A stretch of DNA of 64,000 nucleotides from NCBI RefSeq assembly GCF_009755225.1, contig NZ_WQKZ01000009.1:46550-110549 (forward strand), given 5' to 3'. Source of the stretch: Hymenobacter ginkgonis. GTDB lineage: Bacteria > Bacteroidota > Bacteroidia > Cytophagales > Hymenobacteraceae. The translations under genes and the position numbers were made by a program. This document shows positions 25,974 to 35,297 of the stretch, piece by piece. Within the stretch, counting starts at the first letter, position 1. The number at the start of each line of letters is the position of its first letter. The notes beneath the pieces were generated by a model. That model worked only from the letters and a program-made list of their open reading frames with translations, did not search any database and was not told the origin of the DNA.

Positions 25974-27982
25974 TTTGATGATGCCATTTTGTTGCTGATT
26001 AAATGCCGCAAGGTTGGGTCACGCTTAATTCGGTTTAATTCAGTCACAATCATCGTGGACACATCTTTTTTGATTGTCTCATAGTTGGCCTGAATAATCT
26101 CCTTCGTGCAATCCTTACCAGCGGAATCCGCAAAACTAGTAATCTCTGGGATTGCTTCGTACGTGGCTTCATCTTTCTTAATCTGGGCTATATCCACGAT
26201 AATCTCGGCGTGGAATACCTTTTGACTAATCTCCTCGCCAAAGTTGTCCGCGACCGCTCCGACGAATCTACCCTGTGAGAGGGTGGAAATCTTGCTGGCG
26301 GGAATCATGCTGTCGAGCTGGGTCGAAATACTGCTGCTGGTGTCTTTGCTATTGATGCTCACGGACTGGCGTTTTTGCAGGATGCGCCCGAAGCGCTTAC
26401 TTAGGGCCTCGGCGCTGTCGCCCGTCACTTGGCCGGAAATGATGTTACCTACGACTTCCTGAATGGCGGTGGATTCCAGCTTGCCGTAATCACGGTCAAT
26501 TTGAGCCTTCGTCTGGATGCCCAGGCAGGTAGAAACTTTATTGCTACGGGCCGTGGCAATCAGGTCATCTAGCCCCTTAAAGTAAATGGTGGGTAATTCA
26601 TCAATGATGAGCGAGAACTTGAGTTGGTGCTTCTTGTTGACCAGCTTCACGATGCGGGCATTGTAGAGCCCCAGAGCCGCCCCGTATATCATCTTGCGCT
26701 CGGGGTTATTGCCCACGCATAAGACCTTAGGCTGCTTGGGGTTGTTGAGGTCAAGCGTGAAGTCATTGCCACTCATCACCCAGTAGAGCTGCGGGCTGGC
26801 CATGCGAGCCAGCGGAATGCGGGCCGAGGCAATCTGGCCCTCTAGTTGCTCGCGGGCGTCGCCCTCGAAGGCATCCACGAACGGGCGCACGTAATTTTCA
26901 ATCTCGGGGTAGGCACCCAGGATGGGAAACATCTCCTCGTACTTGCGGCCCAAAAACTCAATCATGTGCGGGAAGGTGCAGTACCTCCCTCCCTCGTAGA
27001 GCTTAAGAAACCAGATGATGGCTGCCACGAAATTGATGGGCGACTCGACGAAGAAATCGCCCTGCTTCTCAATCCACTTCTTGTTGAGGTTGAGCATGAT
27101 GGTCGCCGCCGATTCGTAGGCGTCCATGATATCCGTCATCATCTCCGGCAGAAGGGGGTTACACCGGTGACTTTTGCTCGGGTTGTCGAAGTTGATAACG
27201 CAGAACTGCACCGGGTTCTCGTACTTGCCCTCGTTCCGCAGCAGCTCGTTGTACACCAGCGTGCTCAAGTCGGGAAACTTGAAGTCGTACACATACATCG
27301 CAAAACCCTTATTGAGGTGCTGCTTGATGAATTGGTTGATGACGGCAAATGACTTACCCGAGCCCGGCGTACCGTAGACGATGGTGGCCCGGAAGGGATT
27401 GACAATGTTCACCCAGCCTTTGCGCTGCTTCTTGCCCAGCTGGTACACAGTAGGCAGATTCACCGAGTACTCGTTTTCCATCTTGCGCTCTTCCTGCGGG
27501 AACGTCTCGTTTTCGGTGTTGAAAATGTCACCCATCAGATTCACTTTCAGCATTCGGCTGACCAGGTTGCCTCCGCGCAGCAGCAGCATAAACCCGATGG
27601 CCGTGGTAGCGCAGTACAGCGCCGTCACCACGTCAGGCGAGTAGGCCTGCTCCAGCACGAACCCGTTGCCAAAGAATACGGCGACCCCAAGCACCAGGTA
27701 GGCCAGGATGGGGGGCCACGTCTGGGTTTCGCTGGGCTTACCCCGCGTACCCAGGCAGGCTAAGGCCAGCAGCAGCACGGCCGCGCCCTTGGTCACGTAG
27801 GGCGCGTGGAATAGGGCGGTCTTCGTACTGAACTTGCCTAGAATAGCCCCGAACCAGGCAGCCGTCAGGTGGTGCTCGGTAAAGAAACCGTAGCAGTAGT
27901 AGTAGAGGTGTAGCAGGGTCAGGACGACGGCAAATAGCCGCATGAGGTCCATGATTTTGCCCATTCCGCGTTCGTCGTCCAT
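25970..27982 (-). CDS. VirD4/TraG-type conjugative coupling protein
   Basis: The product has 670 residues. Four hydrophobic helices occupy the first 145 residues. Walker A (YGTPGSGKS, about 210) and a Walker B region (FSLIIDELPTIYFKGLDDLI) follow, with the QTKAQIDRDYG and AEALSKRFGR motifs typical of coupling ATPases. It brings the relaxosome to the type IV secretion channel. Bacteroidetes literature calls this gene MobC or TraG-like; I give no symbol because the naming is confusing. Confidence 0.88.
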   Translation of the reverse strand: MDDERGMGKIMDLMRLFAVVLTLLHLYYYCYGFFTEHHLTAAWFGAILGKFSTKTALFHAPYVTKGAAVLLLALACLGTRGKPSETQTWPPILAYLVLGVAVFFGNGFVLEQAYSPDVVTALYCATTAIGFMLLLRGGNLVSRMLKVNLMGDIFNTENETFPQEERKMENEYSVNLPTVYQLGKKQRKGWVNIVNPFRATIVYGTPGSGKSFAVINQFIKQHLNKGFAMYVYDFKFPDLSTLVYNELLRNEGKYENPVQFCVINFDNPSKSHRCNPLLPEMMTDIMDAYESAATIMLNLNKKWIEKQGDFFVESPINFVAAIIWFLKLYEGGRYCTFPHMIEFLGRKYEEMFPILGAYPEIENYVRPFVDAFEGDAREQLEGQIASARIPLARMASPQLYWVMSGNDFTLDLNNPKQPKVLCVGNNPERKMIYGAALGLYNARIVKLVNKKHQLKFSLIIDELPTIYFKGLDDLIATARSNKVSTCLGIQTKAQIDRDYGKLESTAIQEVVGNIISGQVTGDSAEALSKRFGRILQKRQSVSINSKDTSSSISTQLDSMIPASKISTLSQGRFVGAVADNFGEEISQKVFHAEIIVDIAQIKKDEATYEAIPEITSFADSAGKDCTKEIIQANYETIKKDVSTMIVTELNRIKRDPTLRHLISNKMASSK

Positions 27983-28066
27983 AACCGTAAAGGAGGGGGT
28001 GAAAGGTGGGGAAAAGTGAGGGGTGTTGTATTGCGTTCTTAGGTGACGGGTAGGTCAATAGTCGCC

Positions 28067-29014
28067 CTAGTGGTGTCGCCGACGACGTTTCTTGCGCCGT
28101 AGCTCATTCTCGTTCTGCTGCGCATCATCGGCACCTGGGCCCTCAGCCGGCCCGTCCTCGAAGCTGAGCAGCGCCCCGTCATCGCCGGGGAGCAGCCCGG
28201 CCCCAGTTGGTGCCGCGGCTAGGCCGGTGGCCCGAGGCTGCCCCTGGTCGGCCGTGCGCAGCGCCTCGCGTCCGAAGGGGCTGAAGTGGTCGCGCAGTTG
28301 CTTGGCCTTCACACCCACGTCCGTACCCTTCACGCTGCTTTCCTGATAGCGGAAGCTGGTGCCCACGAGTACGCCTTTACCGTCGCGCTTCAGCGTGGTC
28401 TCAATCTCTCTCTCCCGGAGGTGAGTCACCAACTGGTCGAGCGACTGGATAGCCGGGTTGGCCAGCGCTGCCGTGAGCACGTCGCGCACATGGCCGCGAG
28501 TTGCCTCCTTACCGGGGTCGAGGTCGCGAGTAGTCTGCCGGCGACTTGGTAGCTCAGCCATGCCCAGTTCCTTCCGAATCTGGCGGGTGGCTACCACATT
28601 GCGGGCGTAGTTCTGGTCGGTACGCAGGGCCGGCCCGCCGTCCATGGGTACTCGGTTGATGTAGATGTGCACGTGCGCGTGGTCTTTGTCGCGGTGCTCA
28701 TAGACGGCCACCTGGTGCCTTCCCAAGTCGGCACCCATCAGCTCGCAGTAGCGCGCCGCGGCGCGTAGCTTCTGCTCCCGGTTGACCTTTTCGTCCGGCG
28801 ACCAGGACAGAATCGTGTGCCAAACCGGCTGCTGAATTCGGCCGCTCATGCTGGCCACCGCTGCCATCTCGGCGGCTATCTGGTGCGCGTCTTGGCTACC
28901 TACATTAGCCACACTTAGTAGCTCCGATTTCTCGTTGGGGCGGCCCGCCCGCAGGCCGGCCCCGTACGTTAGGGCTCCCGTAAAATCGGAGCCGGTAACA
29001 GTCTTAGCTATCAT
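28067..29014 (-). CDS. MOBP-type relaxase
   Basis: The product has 315 residues. The three-histidine metal site is HAHVHIYINRV (His112, His114, His116). His66 (WHTILSWSPDE) and an N-terminal TGSDFTGALTYG motif are also family features. There is no N-terminal Tyr motif as in TraI, so the catalytic Tyr is probably Tyr17 or another N-terminal residue. The C-terminus is basic (RRKKRRRRHH). It nicks oriT and stays bound to the transferred strand. Its start overlaps the accessory gene stop by 4 nt. Confidence 0.88.
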   Translation of the reverse strand: MIAKTVTGSDFTGALTYGAGLRAGRPNEKSELLSVANVGSQDAHQIAAEMAAVASMSGRIQQPVWHTILSWSPDEKVNREQKLRAAARYCELMGADLGRHQVAVYEHRDKDHAHVHIYINRVPMDGGPALRTDQNYARNVVATRQIRKELGMAELPSRRQTTRDLDPGKEATRGHVRDVLTAALANPAIQSLDQLVTHLREREIETTLKRDGKGVLVGTSFRYQESSVKGTDVGVKAKQLRDHFSPFGREALRTADQGQPRATGLAAAPTGAGLLPGDDGALLSFEDGPAEGPGADDAQQNENELRRKKRRRRHH

Positions 29015-29343
29015 CGCAGTGTTTTGAGCAAGCGTTCTACTAGTTCGTTTAATGCCTCGATACCGACCCCTGGCAACTTGCCGGAGTTAGCCAGTCGAGC
29101 TAGCTGATTGAGGTTGTTTCCGACCGCACCCAGTTCCCGGCGTAGGTCGAGTGGCACGCGCTCGACTATCGTTTTGCCCAGCGCGGCCCGTCGCATATAG
29201 TCGGCTACCGAAAGGCCAGCCCTTTTTGCTTTGGCCTCAATAGCGCACTTATCGGTAGCCGCGATTCGCATGTTGATATGCTGCTCCTTCCCGGCATTTT
29301 CCTCACCGCTGGGCGCGGGTTTGGAGCTAAGTAATGGTTCCAT
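29011..29343 (-). CDS. Relaxosome accessory protein (MobC-type)
   Basis: The product has 110 residues. INMRIAATDKCAIEAKAKRA and GLSVADYMRRAALG form a ribbon-helix-helix, followed by the RELGAVGNNLNQLARLANSG helix typical of the Bacteroidetes mobilisation protein family. It probably binds oriT beside its own gene and helps the relaxase. It is the first gene of the mob operon. Confidence 0.82.
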   Translation of the reverse strand: MEPLLSSKPAPSGEENAGKEQHINMRIAATDKCAIEAKAKRAGLSVADYMRRAALGKTIVERVPLDLRRELGAVGNNLNQLARLANSGKLPGVGIEALNELVERLLKTLR

Positions 29344-29370
29344 AAATTCACTTGGTGGGGGCCTGCGAGA

Positions 29371-29439
29371 GCAAGCCAGGAGAAATAGCTTGCGTCAATT
29401 TCTCCGTTGTCTTTGTGGGCACGTGTGCGCACAAAGACA
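29371..29439. other. Candidate oriT with nested inverted repeats
   Basis: Three inverted repeats lie within 100 nt upstream of the mob operon. GCAAGC/GCTTGC (29371-29376, 29388-29393) is interleaved with GGAGAAAT/ATTTCTCC (29379-29386, 29398-29405). The third is TGTCTTTGTG/CACAAAGACA (29408-29417, 29430-29439), whose loop holds GCAC-GT-GTGC and makes it a nearly complete 32-bp palindrome. Location and structure fit an origin of transfer for the MOBP relaxase; the nick site is not identified. Confidence 0.6.
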
Positions 29440-29569
29440 TGGCTTGCTGAACAACATTAAGGTGGATTAAGAGGCGTAATAATGAGCGTGTTTAACCGCT
29501 AACGTCAACCCCAAAGCGAGCTATTTCAGCTAGGAGCGCCGGCCTGTCTATCGACCATTTCACCTCACA

Positions 29570-29611
29570 TTTGTACAACTGTACAATTGTGCAATTGTAC
29601 AGTTGTACAAA
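29570..29611. promoter_or_regulatory. Perfect 42-bp palindrome built of TGTACA boxes
   Basis: Left arm TTTGTACAACTGTACAATTG (29570-29589) and its exact complement (29592-29611) have a 2-nt centre. It contains four TGTACA hexamers (29572, 29580, 29596, 29604). It lies between the divergent mob and parA-tra operons. It could be a ParA/ParB-type centromere or the operator of a shared regulator. The flank 29612-29830 is T-rich without genes. Confidence 0.6.
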
Positions 29612-29833
29612 CATTTTTTTGTTTGTTTGTGTGTTTGTTTATTTTTATACATTTTTATCTAAGTTTTTTTGTAAGCTTTTTTCTTTCATACTGCTTAGCT
29701 GTTTGTGTGTGTTTGTATGAAATTGTTTGATTAGAGATGTATTGGCGCAAACTTGCTTCTGTTTAGCTAGGCCTGTGTTTAACAAATATAACAAACGAAC
29801 AAAATGATTTTCTCACTTATAAAAATTTGTTCC

Positions 29834-29863
29834 TTGTTTTTTTCATAAATGTTTCTAATTTTG
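29834..29863 (+). promoter_or_regulatory. Promoter of the parA-tra operon
   Basis: TTG (29834-29836), a 19-nt spacer and TAATTTTG (29856-29863) match the Bacteroidota -33/-7 consensus. Two more TGTACA boxes lie at 29862-29867, across the end of the -7 box, and at 29898-29903 in the leader. The untranslated leader would be about 80 nt. Confidence 0.65.
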
Positions 29864-29952
29864 TACATAGTGAAAGAGTCCTAGGATTCCTTAGTTGTGT
29901 ACATACAGCTCAGCTTTCCCTTTCACCATTCCCATTAAAGAGCCTCGTTCGC

Positions 29953-30720
29953 ATGAGCACCACCAAGTTTATCTCCATCTCCTCCCAGAAGGGGGGCGTG
30001 GGCAAAACCACCATCAACATTCTGGCGGCTTCGGCCTTCCACTTCCTAGCCAAACAGAAAGTAGCCGTCATTGACTGCGACTATCCCCAGCACTCGCTTC
30101 AGGGCCTGCGCGATAAGGAGTTAGAGCTACTACAAACCAGCCCCGACAAAGCGGCCGAGTTTCGGGCCCTAGGTCGCCAAGCCTACCCAATTGAGTCCTG
30201 CCAGGTAAAAGATGCCCTAGGCTTGGCTAAGCAAATGGAGGGAGAATTTGACTTAGTGTTCATCGACACACCGGGCACTATCAACGTGCCGGGCATTATT
30301 GAGCTGTGGAAGCAGCTCGACTACATCTTTATGCCGATGGAATCCGACCGCTTGAGTGTCGAGGCCACGTTGCCCTACGCCCAGGTATTGGAGAAATTCG
30401 CCAAAGGCCAGCCAGGCAGCCGGTTAAAGCAGCACTATGCCTTTTGGAACAAGCACATTAAGAGCGAGAAACAGGAATTTTACGACCGCACGGAAGCCTA
30501 TTTTACCGAGCAGAACATTCCCTTCCTGAAGAGCCGCCTGGAGCACAGCGTGAACTACAAAAAGGACGCCATGCGCTCGACCATGTTCCCCCTGGCCAAG
30601 GAATATCAACGTTTGGGCATCAGTGGGCTAATCAAGGAGATAGGTGGCATCATCTACGGCACAGCCACCGATGGAGCAACTGACGCAGTAGCATCTACCA
30701 CCGCAAACAAAGCCCGCTAA
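29953..30720 (+). CDS. ParA-family ATPase, first gene of the tra operon
   Basis: The product has 255 residues from ATG 29953 (MSTTKFISISSQ); the frame upstream covers the promoter. The deviant Walker A KGGVGKTT lies at about residues 13-20, switch I is DCDYPQHS, and Walker B is FDLVFIDTPG. Such ParA proteins (TraA in Bacteroides elements) stand before the transfer genes and may act in partition or position the transfer apparatus. The next gene, 12 nt away, has a DNA-binding-like domain and may be its partner. Confidence 0.88.
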   Translation: MSTTKFISISSQKGGVGKTTINILAASAFHFLAKQKVAVIDCDYPQHSLQGLRDKELELLQTSPDKAAEFRALGRQAYPIESCQVKDALGLAKQMEGEFDLVFIDTPGTINVPGIIELWKQLDYIFMPMESDRLSVEATLPYAQVLEKFAKGQPGSRLKQHYAFWNKHIKSEKQEFYDRTEAYFTEQNIPFLKSRLEHSVNYKKDAMRSTMFPLAKEYQRLGISGLIKEIGGIIYGTATDGATDAVASTTANKAR

Positions 30721-30732
30721 GCTGCCCCTACG

Positions 30733-31224
30733 ATGGCTAAAACCAACCGCCCCGCCCCTGCGCCCGACTTGAGCAGCCAAATGATGGACTTCGTTGCCCA
30801 GCGCAAGCCAGTCGAGCCAATTCCTATCCCAGTTGCCCCGGCCGAAACGCCTGCCCCCACCTCTGAGCCAGTAGCTCAAGCAGTACCCGCCCCCGTTGAC
30901 TCGGCCGACAATGAATCAGTCGATGAACAACCAATCGACAATCAACAACAAAAGGGAAGAAAAGACCAGGCCCCGGCCTCAGCTGGTGCCGACTACGCCA
31001 GCCTCTTTCTAAAGCCCGTGCGCGGCCGCAAAGCCAAGACTATCTACCTCTCGGAAGAGATGCATACTGCTCTGGCCACCATCACGCAGGCCAGCCCCGA
31101 TAACATCGGCCTCTCCGACTTGCTCATCAACATCATCACTCACCATTTCGAGACTTTTGGCCCTGGGATACGCCAGTTTCTGACCACTCAAGAAAAGCTC
31201 AGAAAGAACAAGCTCCCCTACTAG
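30733..31224 (+). CDS. DUF3408-type protein, possible ParA partner
   Basis: The product has 163 residues. The first 85 are Pro/Ala/Gln-rich and probably disordered. The C-terminal block (RGRKAKTIYLSEEMHTALAT, then IGLSDLLINIITHHFETFGP) resembles a ribbon-helix-helix as in DUF3408 proteins of conjugative transposons. It could bind the TGTACA boxes upstream; this is inference. A small hairpin (31251-31271) follows. Confidence 0.6.
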   Translation: MAKTNRPAPAPDLSSQMMDFVAQRKPVEPIPIPVAPAETPAPTSEPVAQAVPAPVDSADNESVDEQPIDNQQQKGRKDQAPASAGADYASLFLKPVRGRKAKTIYLSEEMHTALATITQASPDNIGLSDLLINIITHHFETFGPGIRQFLTTQEKLRKNKLPY

Positions 31225-31319
31225 CAATCCGGTAATAACTACCTGAGTGTCATGCCTCTAAAAAAGGCATGCTAGCTACTGCTTTGCCCTTTTTCTTCAC
31301 CCTCTTACCTGTATCCGCT

Positions 31320-32039
31320 ATGTTTAAAGCAATCTCATGGGGCCAGTACGCAGGCTGGCTGTCCCTAGCGCTGCTGGCTTATTATGCCTACGTTGGCTTG
31401 GCTTATTACCGAGTCGAGTTGCTGGGACTACTCAAGAATAAAGGCAAGGCACCTAGCTCAGTCCCGGCCCAGGAAGTGGCCCCGCCCGCCCTTGGCTCAA
31501 GCGGCAAAAAATCGCTTATTGCCAAAGCAGCCCTTGCGGTACCAGTTACGCCCGATGAAGAGGCCCGACATGAGGAAGATGGGGTAGGGGAGGAGCTATC
31601 CGTCGAAGCCACCCACCAGCAAGAGCAGCCGACCGATGAGCAGGTGGAGCGAGTGGCCGACCTACCGCCGTTTGAATTACCTAGCGTCGAGGTAAACGAG
31701 GGATACAATTATGAAAATGACGATGAAATTTCTTTTGTCAATGATAATTTAATTACTTTTACTGAGCACGGTGGCTCCAACTCGTTCCAGGACACCGAAA
31801 GCGGAGTGGAATCCGCTGGTGATGACTTCTACCTAGGCTCAACTGTGGGCATCGCTCAACTCGGCGACTATCTCAGTAGCGCGGCTGAGGGTCAGATTAC
31901 TCCAACTCAATTGGTCGAGCAAGAGCCCGGCCTCGCCAACACCGACCTTCTCCTAGCCTTTTTTCAGAACAGCACAAAGAACGCTCAGCGGGCAACTGCG
32001 CATCTCTACGAAGGAGTTGCTGAACCCGCCCTTGACTAA
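31320..32039 (+). CDS. Membrane-anchored acidic protein of the tra operon
   Basis: The product has 239 residues from ATG 31320 (MFKAISWGQYAGWLSLALLA). The alternative start at 31269 lies within the preceding hairpin and would add 17 residues. One N-terminal transmembrane helix is followed by a long acidic, low-complexity region. I do not recognise the family. The position between the ParA partner and traE suggests a role in transfer. Confidence 0.55.
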   Translation: MFKAISWGQYAGWLSLALLAYYAYVGLAYYRVELLGLLKNKGKAPSSVPAQEVAPPALGSSGKKSLIAKAALAVPVTPDEEARHEEDGVGEELSVEATHQQEQPTDEQVERVADLPPFELPSVEVNEGYNYENDDEISFVNDNLITFTEHGGSNSFQDTESGVESAGDDFYLGSTVGIAQLGDYLSSAAEGQITPTQLVEQEPGLANTDLLLAFFQNSTKNAQRATAHLYEGVAEPALD

Positions 32040-32105
32040 TCGAATTAGCAATATTTTTTCCATTCTTTTTTTCACTTGTTCCCTTCACTCTTTACTACAA
32101 ATTCC

Positions 32106-32447
32106 ATGTTCCACAACCTCACTCCCCGCGCCGCTAAGCGCATGACCAAAGCCCTCAACACCGGCCTGCTCGTGCTGGGCTCGGCTACGGCTGCCCTCGC
32201 GCAGGGCGGCCTCAACGCCGGCAAGCAGGGTATTCAGGATGCCACCACGGCCATCACCGGCTATTTCGACCCGGCCACGCTGCTCATCTATGCCATCGCC
32301 GCCGTTGCGGGCCTGATTGGGGGTTTCAAGGTGTTCAGCAAGTGGCAGTCGGGCGACCAGGACACCCAGAAGTCGGCCATGGGCTGGTTTGGTAGCTGCA
32401 TCTTTCTGGCGGTAGTAGCCACGGTACTGCGCGCTTTCTTCTTGTAA
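32106..32447 (+). CDS. traE: TraE (DUF4134), pilin-like conjugation protein
   Basis: The product has 113 residues from ATG 32106. A signal-like segment (MTKALNTGLLVLGSATAALAQ) and two transmembrane helices around GYFDPATLLIYAIAAVAGLIG and SCIFLAVVATVLRAFFL give the DUF4134 pattern. The protein is probably VirB2-like. The next gene is 3 nt downstream. Confidence 0.85.
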   Translation: MFHNLTPRAAKRMTKALNTGLLVLGSATAALAQGGLNAGKQGIQDATTAITGYFDPATLLIYAIAAVAGLIGGFKVFSKWQSGDQDTQKSAMGWFGSCIFLAVVATVLRAFFL

Positions 32448-32450
32448 GAA

Positions 32451-32771
32451 ATGAGCCACTACCCACTTAACAAGGGCATCAACAAGCCCGTCGAATTTAA
32501 GGGGCTAGTGGGCTCGCGCTACCTATTTCTATTGGCTGGAGGCCTCGGCGGGGTGTTTCTAGGATTTATCATCCTGCGTCTCGTCGGGGCCAATACCTAC
32601 CTCTCGGTGGCCCTGGCCCTGGGCGGCGGTTTCTTCTGGGTGACGCGGGTATTCGCCCTCAGCGCCAAGTACGGCGAGCACGGCGCCATGAAGCTGCAAG
32701 CCCAAAGCCGCCAGCCCAAACGCATCGTGAGCCGCAATGCCCGTCTCTTCAAAGGTCTAAAGCAGTCATGA
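32451..32771 (+). CDS. traF: TraF (DUF4133), VirB3-like protein
   Basis: The product has 106 residues and two adjacent membrane helices (YLFLLAGGLGGVFLGFIILR and VALALGGGFFWVTRVFALS). The NKGINKPVEFKGL start and the size match DUF4133. Its stop overlaps the traG start by 4 nt, supporting translational coupling. Confidence 0.86.
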   Translation: MSHYPLNKGINKPVEFKGLVGSRYLFLLAGGLGGVFLGFIILRLVGANTYLSVALALGGGFFWVTRVFALSAKYGEHGAMKLQAQSRQPKRIVSRNARLFKGLKQS

Positions 32772-35278
32772 GTAATCTACTCCTCAAATCGGCCACGCTG
32801 GAAAGCAAGCAGCCCATCTACAAGGTGGAAAACAACTGCCTCATCAGCAAGAATGCCGATGTCACGCTGGCATTCCGCCTGGAGCTGCCCGAAGTATTCA
32901 GCCAGTCCGGCGAGGACCTGGAATCGCTGCATTCAGTTTTCGTGAAGGGCGTGCGCCTGTTTCCCAACTACACGGTGTTGCACAAGCAGGACTGGTTTGT
33001 GCGTGACACCTACGCCCCTGATTTCAAGCAGGAGCGCACCATGCTCCAGCACAGCTACGAGAGTCATTTCTACGAGCGCCCGTTTCTCAACCACCATTGC
33101 TACCTGTTCATCACCAAGACCAGCACCGGCCGCGAGAACTGGAATAGCCTCAGCTCGTTGCTGTCGCGCTCGAAAATCGTCCCGAAGGAAATGATGGACG
33201 ATAAGGTACTCAATACCTTTTTCAACGCGGTGGGCCAGTTCGTGCGCTTGCTCACGGATGCCGGCATTGGCATTACCCAGCTGACGGACGATGACATTTG
33301 CGGCACTGAGGCCGACGAAGCCACCGGCACGCTGGAGCGGGTGGGCCTGTTGGAAAAGTACTTGGCCCTCGACCTCAGCGACTCGGCGCCCATGGTGGAT
33401 ATCGACCTCACCAACGGGCTGAAGGTGGGCAGCAAAACCTGCCAGTGCTACTCGCTGGGCAATCTCGATGATATGCCCGCCTACGTGGAGACGGATGTGA
33501 AGTACGATAAGCTCAGCACCGATAAAATCCCTTTCTTCATCGGCTTCGCGGCCCCGGTGGGGCTGCTGCTGAACTGCAACCACATCTATAACCAGTACTT
33601 GTTCGTCGATGACCACGCCAAGACCATCAAGACGTTCGAGAAGAAGCGCAACAACCTCAACTCGTTGGCGCTCTACTCGCGGGAGAATGCCATCAACAAA
33701 GAGTTTTACGACCGCTACCTGAACGAGGCCGTTTCCGACCAAAAGCAGTGCGTGCGGGCTCATGCGAACGTCTTGGTGTGGAGTGAGCAGGAATCGGAAA
33801 TAAAGGAGCTGCGCGACATAACCAGCGCCGCCATTACCAAGATGGACTGCCGGCCGCGCGAGAACACGGTGGACGTGGGCGGGCTGTTCTGGGCCGGCAT
33901 CCCGGGCAATGCCGGCGACTTCCCCGGCGAGGAGAGTTTCTACACCTTCATCGAGCAGGCCTGCTGCCTGTGGAATGTCGAAACCAACTACCGTGACTCC
34001 CCCAGCACGTTTGGTATCAAGCTCAGCGACCGCCTCACGGGTAAGCCCGTGCACGTGGATATTTCCGACCTCCCGATGGAGACGGGCCTAATCGGCAACC
34101 GCAACAAATTTATCCTGGGCTCCTCCGGCTCGGGTAAATCGTTCTTCACCAACCGCCTGATGCGCCAGTACCACGAGCAGGGCGCGCACCTGGTACTAGT
34201 GGACGTGGGCGATAGCTATAAGGGCCTGTGCGACCTGCGCGGTGGGGTGTACTTCACCTACTCCGAGCAAAAGCCCATCAGCTTCAACCCCTTTTTTGTA
34301 GTCGGTAAGCCCGACGTGGAAAAGCGTGAAAGCCTCAAAACGCTGCTGGTGACGCTTTGGAAACGCGAGGATGAGCGCGTAAGCCAGGCCGAATATGTGT
34401 CGCTCTCGACGGCCATCACGCAGTACTACCAGCTGCTAGCCAACACGCCCAGCATGCGCCCCAGCTTCAACACGTTTTATGAGTATCTGTACGGCCCTTT
34501 CCGCGAATATTTAGAGAAAGAGAAGGTGCGTGACCAGGACTTTGACATGCAAAATTTCCTGTACGTGCTTAAGCCTTTCTACCGCGGCGGGGAGTATGAT
34601 TACCTGCTCAACTCGGAAGAAGATTTGAACTTGGTGCAGGAGTCGTTTATCGTGTTCGAGTTGGACAACATCAAAGACCACCCGATTCTCTTCCCGGTGG
34701 TGACGCTCATCATCATGGACACGTTCATTTCCAAAATGCGGACGCTGAAAGGCATCAAAAAGGTAATTCTAATCGAGGAAGCCTGGAAGGCAATTGCCAA
34801 AGAGGGGATGGCCGAGTACATCAAGTACCTGTTCAAAACCGTCCGCAAGTTCGACGGCGAGGCCCTGGTAGTAACGCAGGAAATTGATGATATCATCGGT
34901 AACACCATCGTCAAGGATACCATCATCAACAACTCGGACTGCCGGGTTCTACTCGACATGAACAAGTTTATCAAGCGCTTCGAGGAGATTCAGCGCATGA
35001 TGGGCCTCAGCGATAAGGAGAAGTCCCAAGTGCTTTCCATCAACCTTGATAATCGCCGTGGCCCCAAATACAAAGAGGTCTGGATTGGCCTTGGGGGCAA
35101 AGAATCAAAGGTGTATGGAGTCGAGGCCTCGTTAGAAGAATACGCTACGTACACCACCAACCAGAAGGAAAAAACGCACCTCTTCAAAAAGGTAACTGAG
35201 GGTGGTATGTCGCTGCCAGCGGCCATTAAGTCGTTTGCCCAAGAACTACGCGAGCAGCACGCCACAAAAGCTGCCTAA
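32768..35278 (+). CDS. traG: TraG, VirB4-type conjugation ATPase
   Basis: The product has 836 residues. The N-terminal half is the CagE/TrbE domain. Walker A is GSSGSGKSFFTNRL (about 450) and Walker B KKVILIEEAWKAIAKEG (about 660), followed by KTVRKFDGEALVVTQEIDDI. It powers assembly and function of the transfer channel. This is the longest and best conserved tra gene here. Confidence 0.93.
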   Translation: MSNLLLKSATLESKQPIYKVENNCLISKNADVTLAFRLELPEVFSQSGEDLESLHSVFVKGVRLFPNYTVLHKQDWFVRDTYAPDFKQERTMLQHSYESHFYERPFLNHHCYLFITKTSTGRENWNSLSSLLSRSKIVPKEMMDDKVLNTFFNAVGQFVRLLTDAGIGITQLTDDDICGTEADEATGTLERVGLLEKYLALDLSDSAPMVDIDLTNGLKVGSKTCQCYSLGNLDDMPAYVETDVKYDKLSTDKIPFFIGFAAPVGLLLNCNHIYNQYLFVDDHAKTIKTFEKKRNNLNSLALYSRENAINKEFYDRYLNEAVSDQKQCVRAHANVLVWSEQESEIKELRDITSAAITKMDCRPRENTVDVGGLFWAGIPGNAGDFPGEESFYTFIEQACCLWNVETNYRDSPSTFGIKLSDRLTGKPVHVDISDLPMETGLIGNRNKFILGSSGSGKSFFTNRLMRQYHEQGAHLVLVDVGDSYKGLCDLRGGVYFTYSEQKPISFNPFFVVGKPDVEKRESLKTLLVTLWKREDERVSQAEYVSLSTAITQYYQLLANTPSMRPSFNTFYEYLYGPFREYLEKEKVRDQDFDMQNFLYVLKPFYRGGEYDYLLNSEEDLNLVQESFIVFELDNIKDHPILFPVVTLIIMDTFISKMRTLKGIKKVILIEEAWKAIAKEGMAEYIKYLFKTVRKFDGEALVVTQEIDDIIGNTIVKDTIINNSDCRVLLDMNKFIKRFEEIQRMMGLSDKEKSQVLSINLDNRRGPKYKEVWIGLGGKESKVYGVEASLEEYATYTTNQKEKTHLFKKVTEGGMSLPAAIKSFAQELREQHATKAA

Positions 35279-35297
35279 TTCCATTTCCACCCGAATC

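Noticed and set aside
32933..34054. Long minus-strand frame (373 codons) inside traG
   Set aside because: Antisense of a strongly conserved VirB4-type ATPase; no domain, and it would be inside an operon on the other strand.
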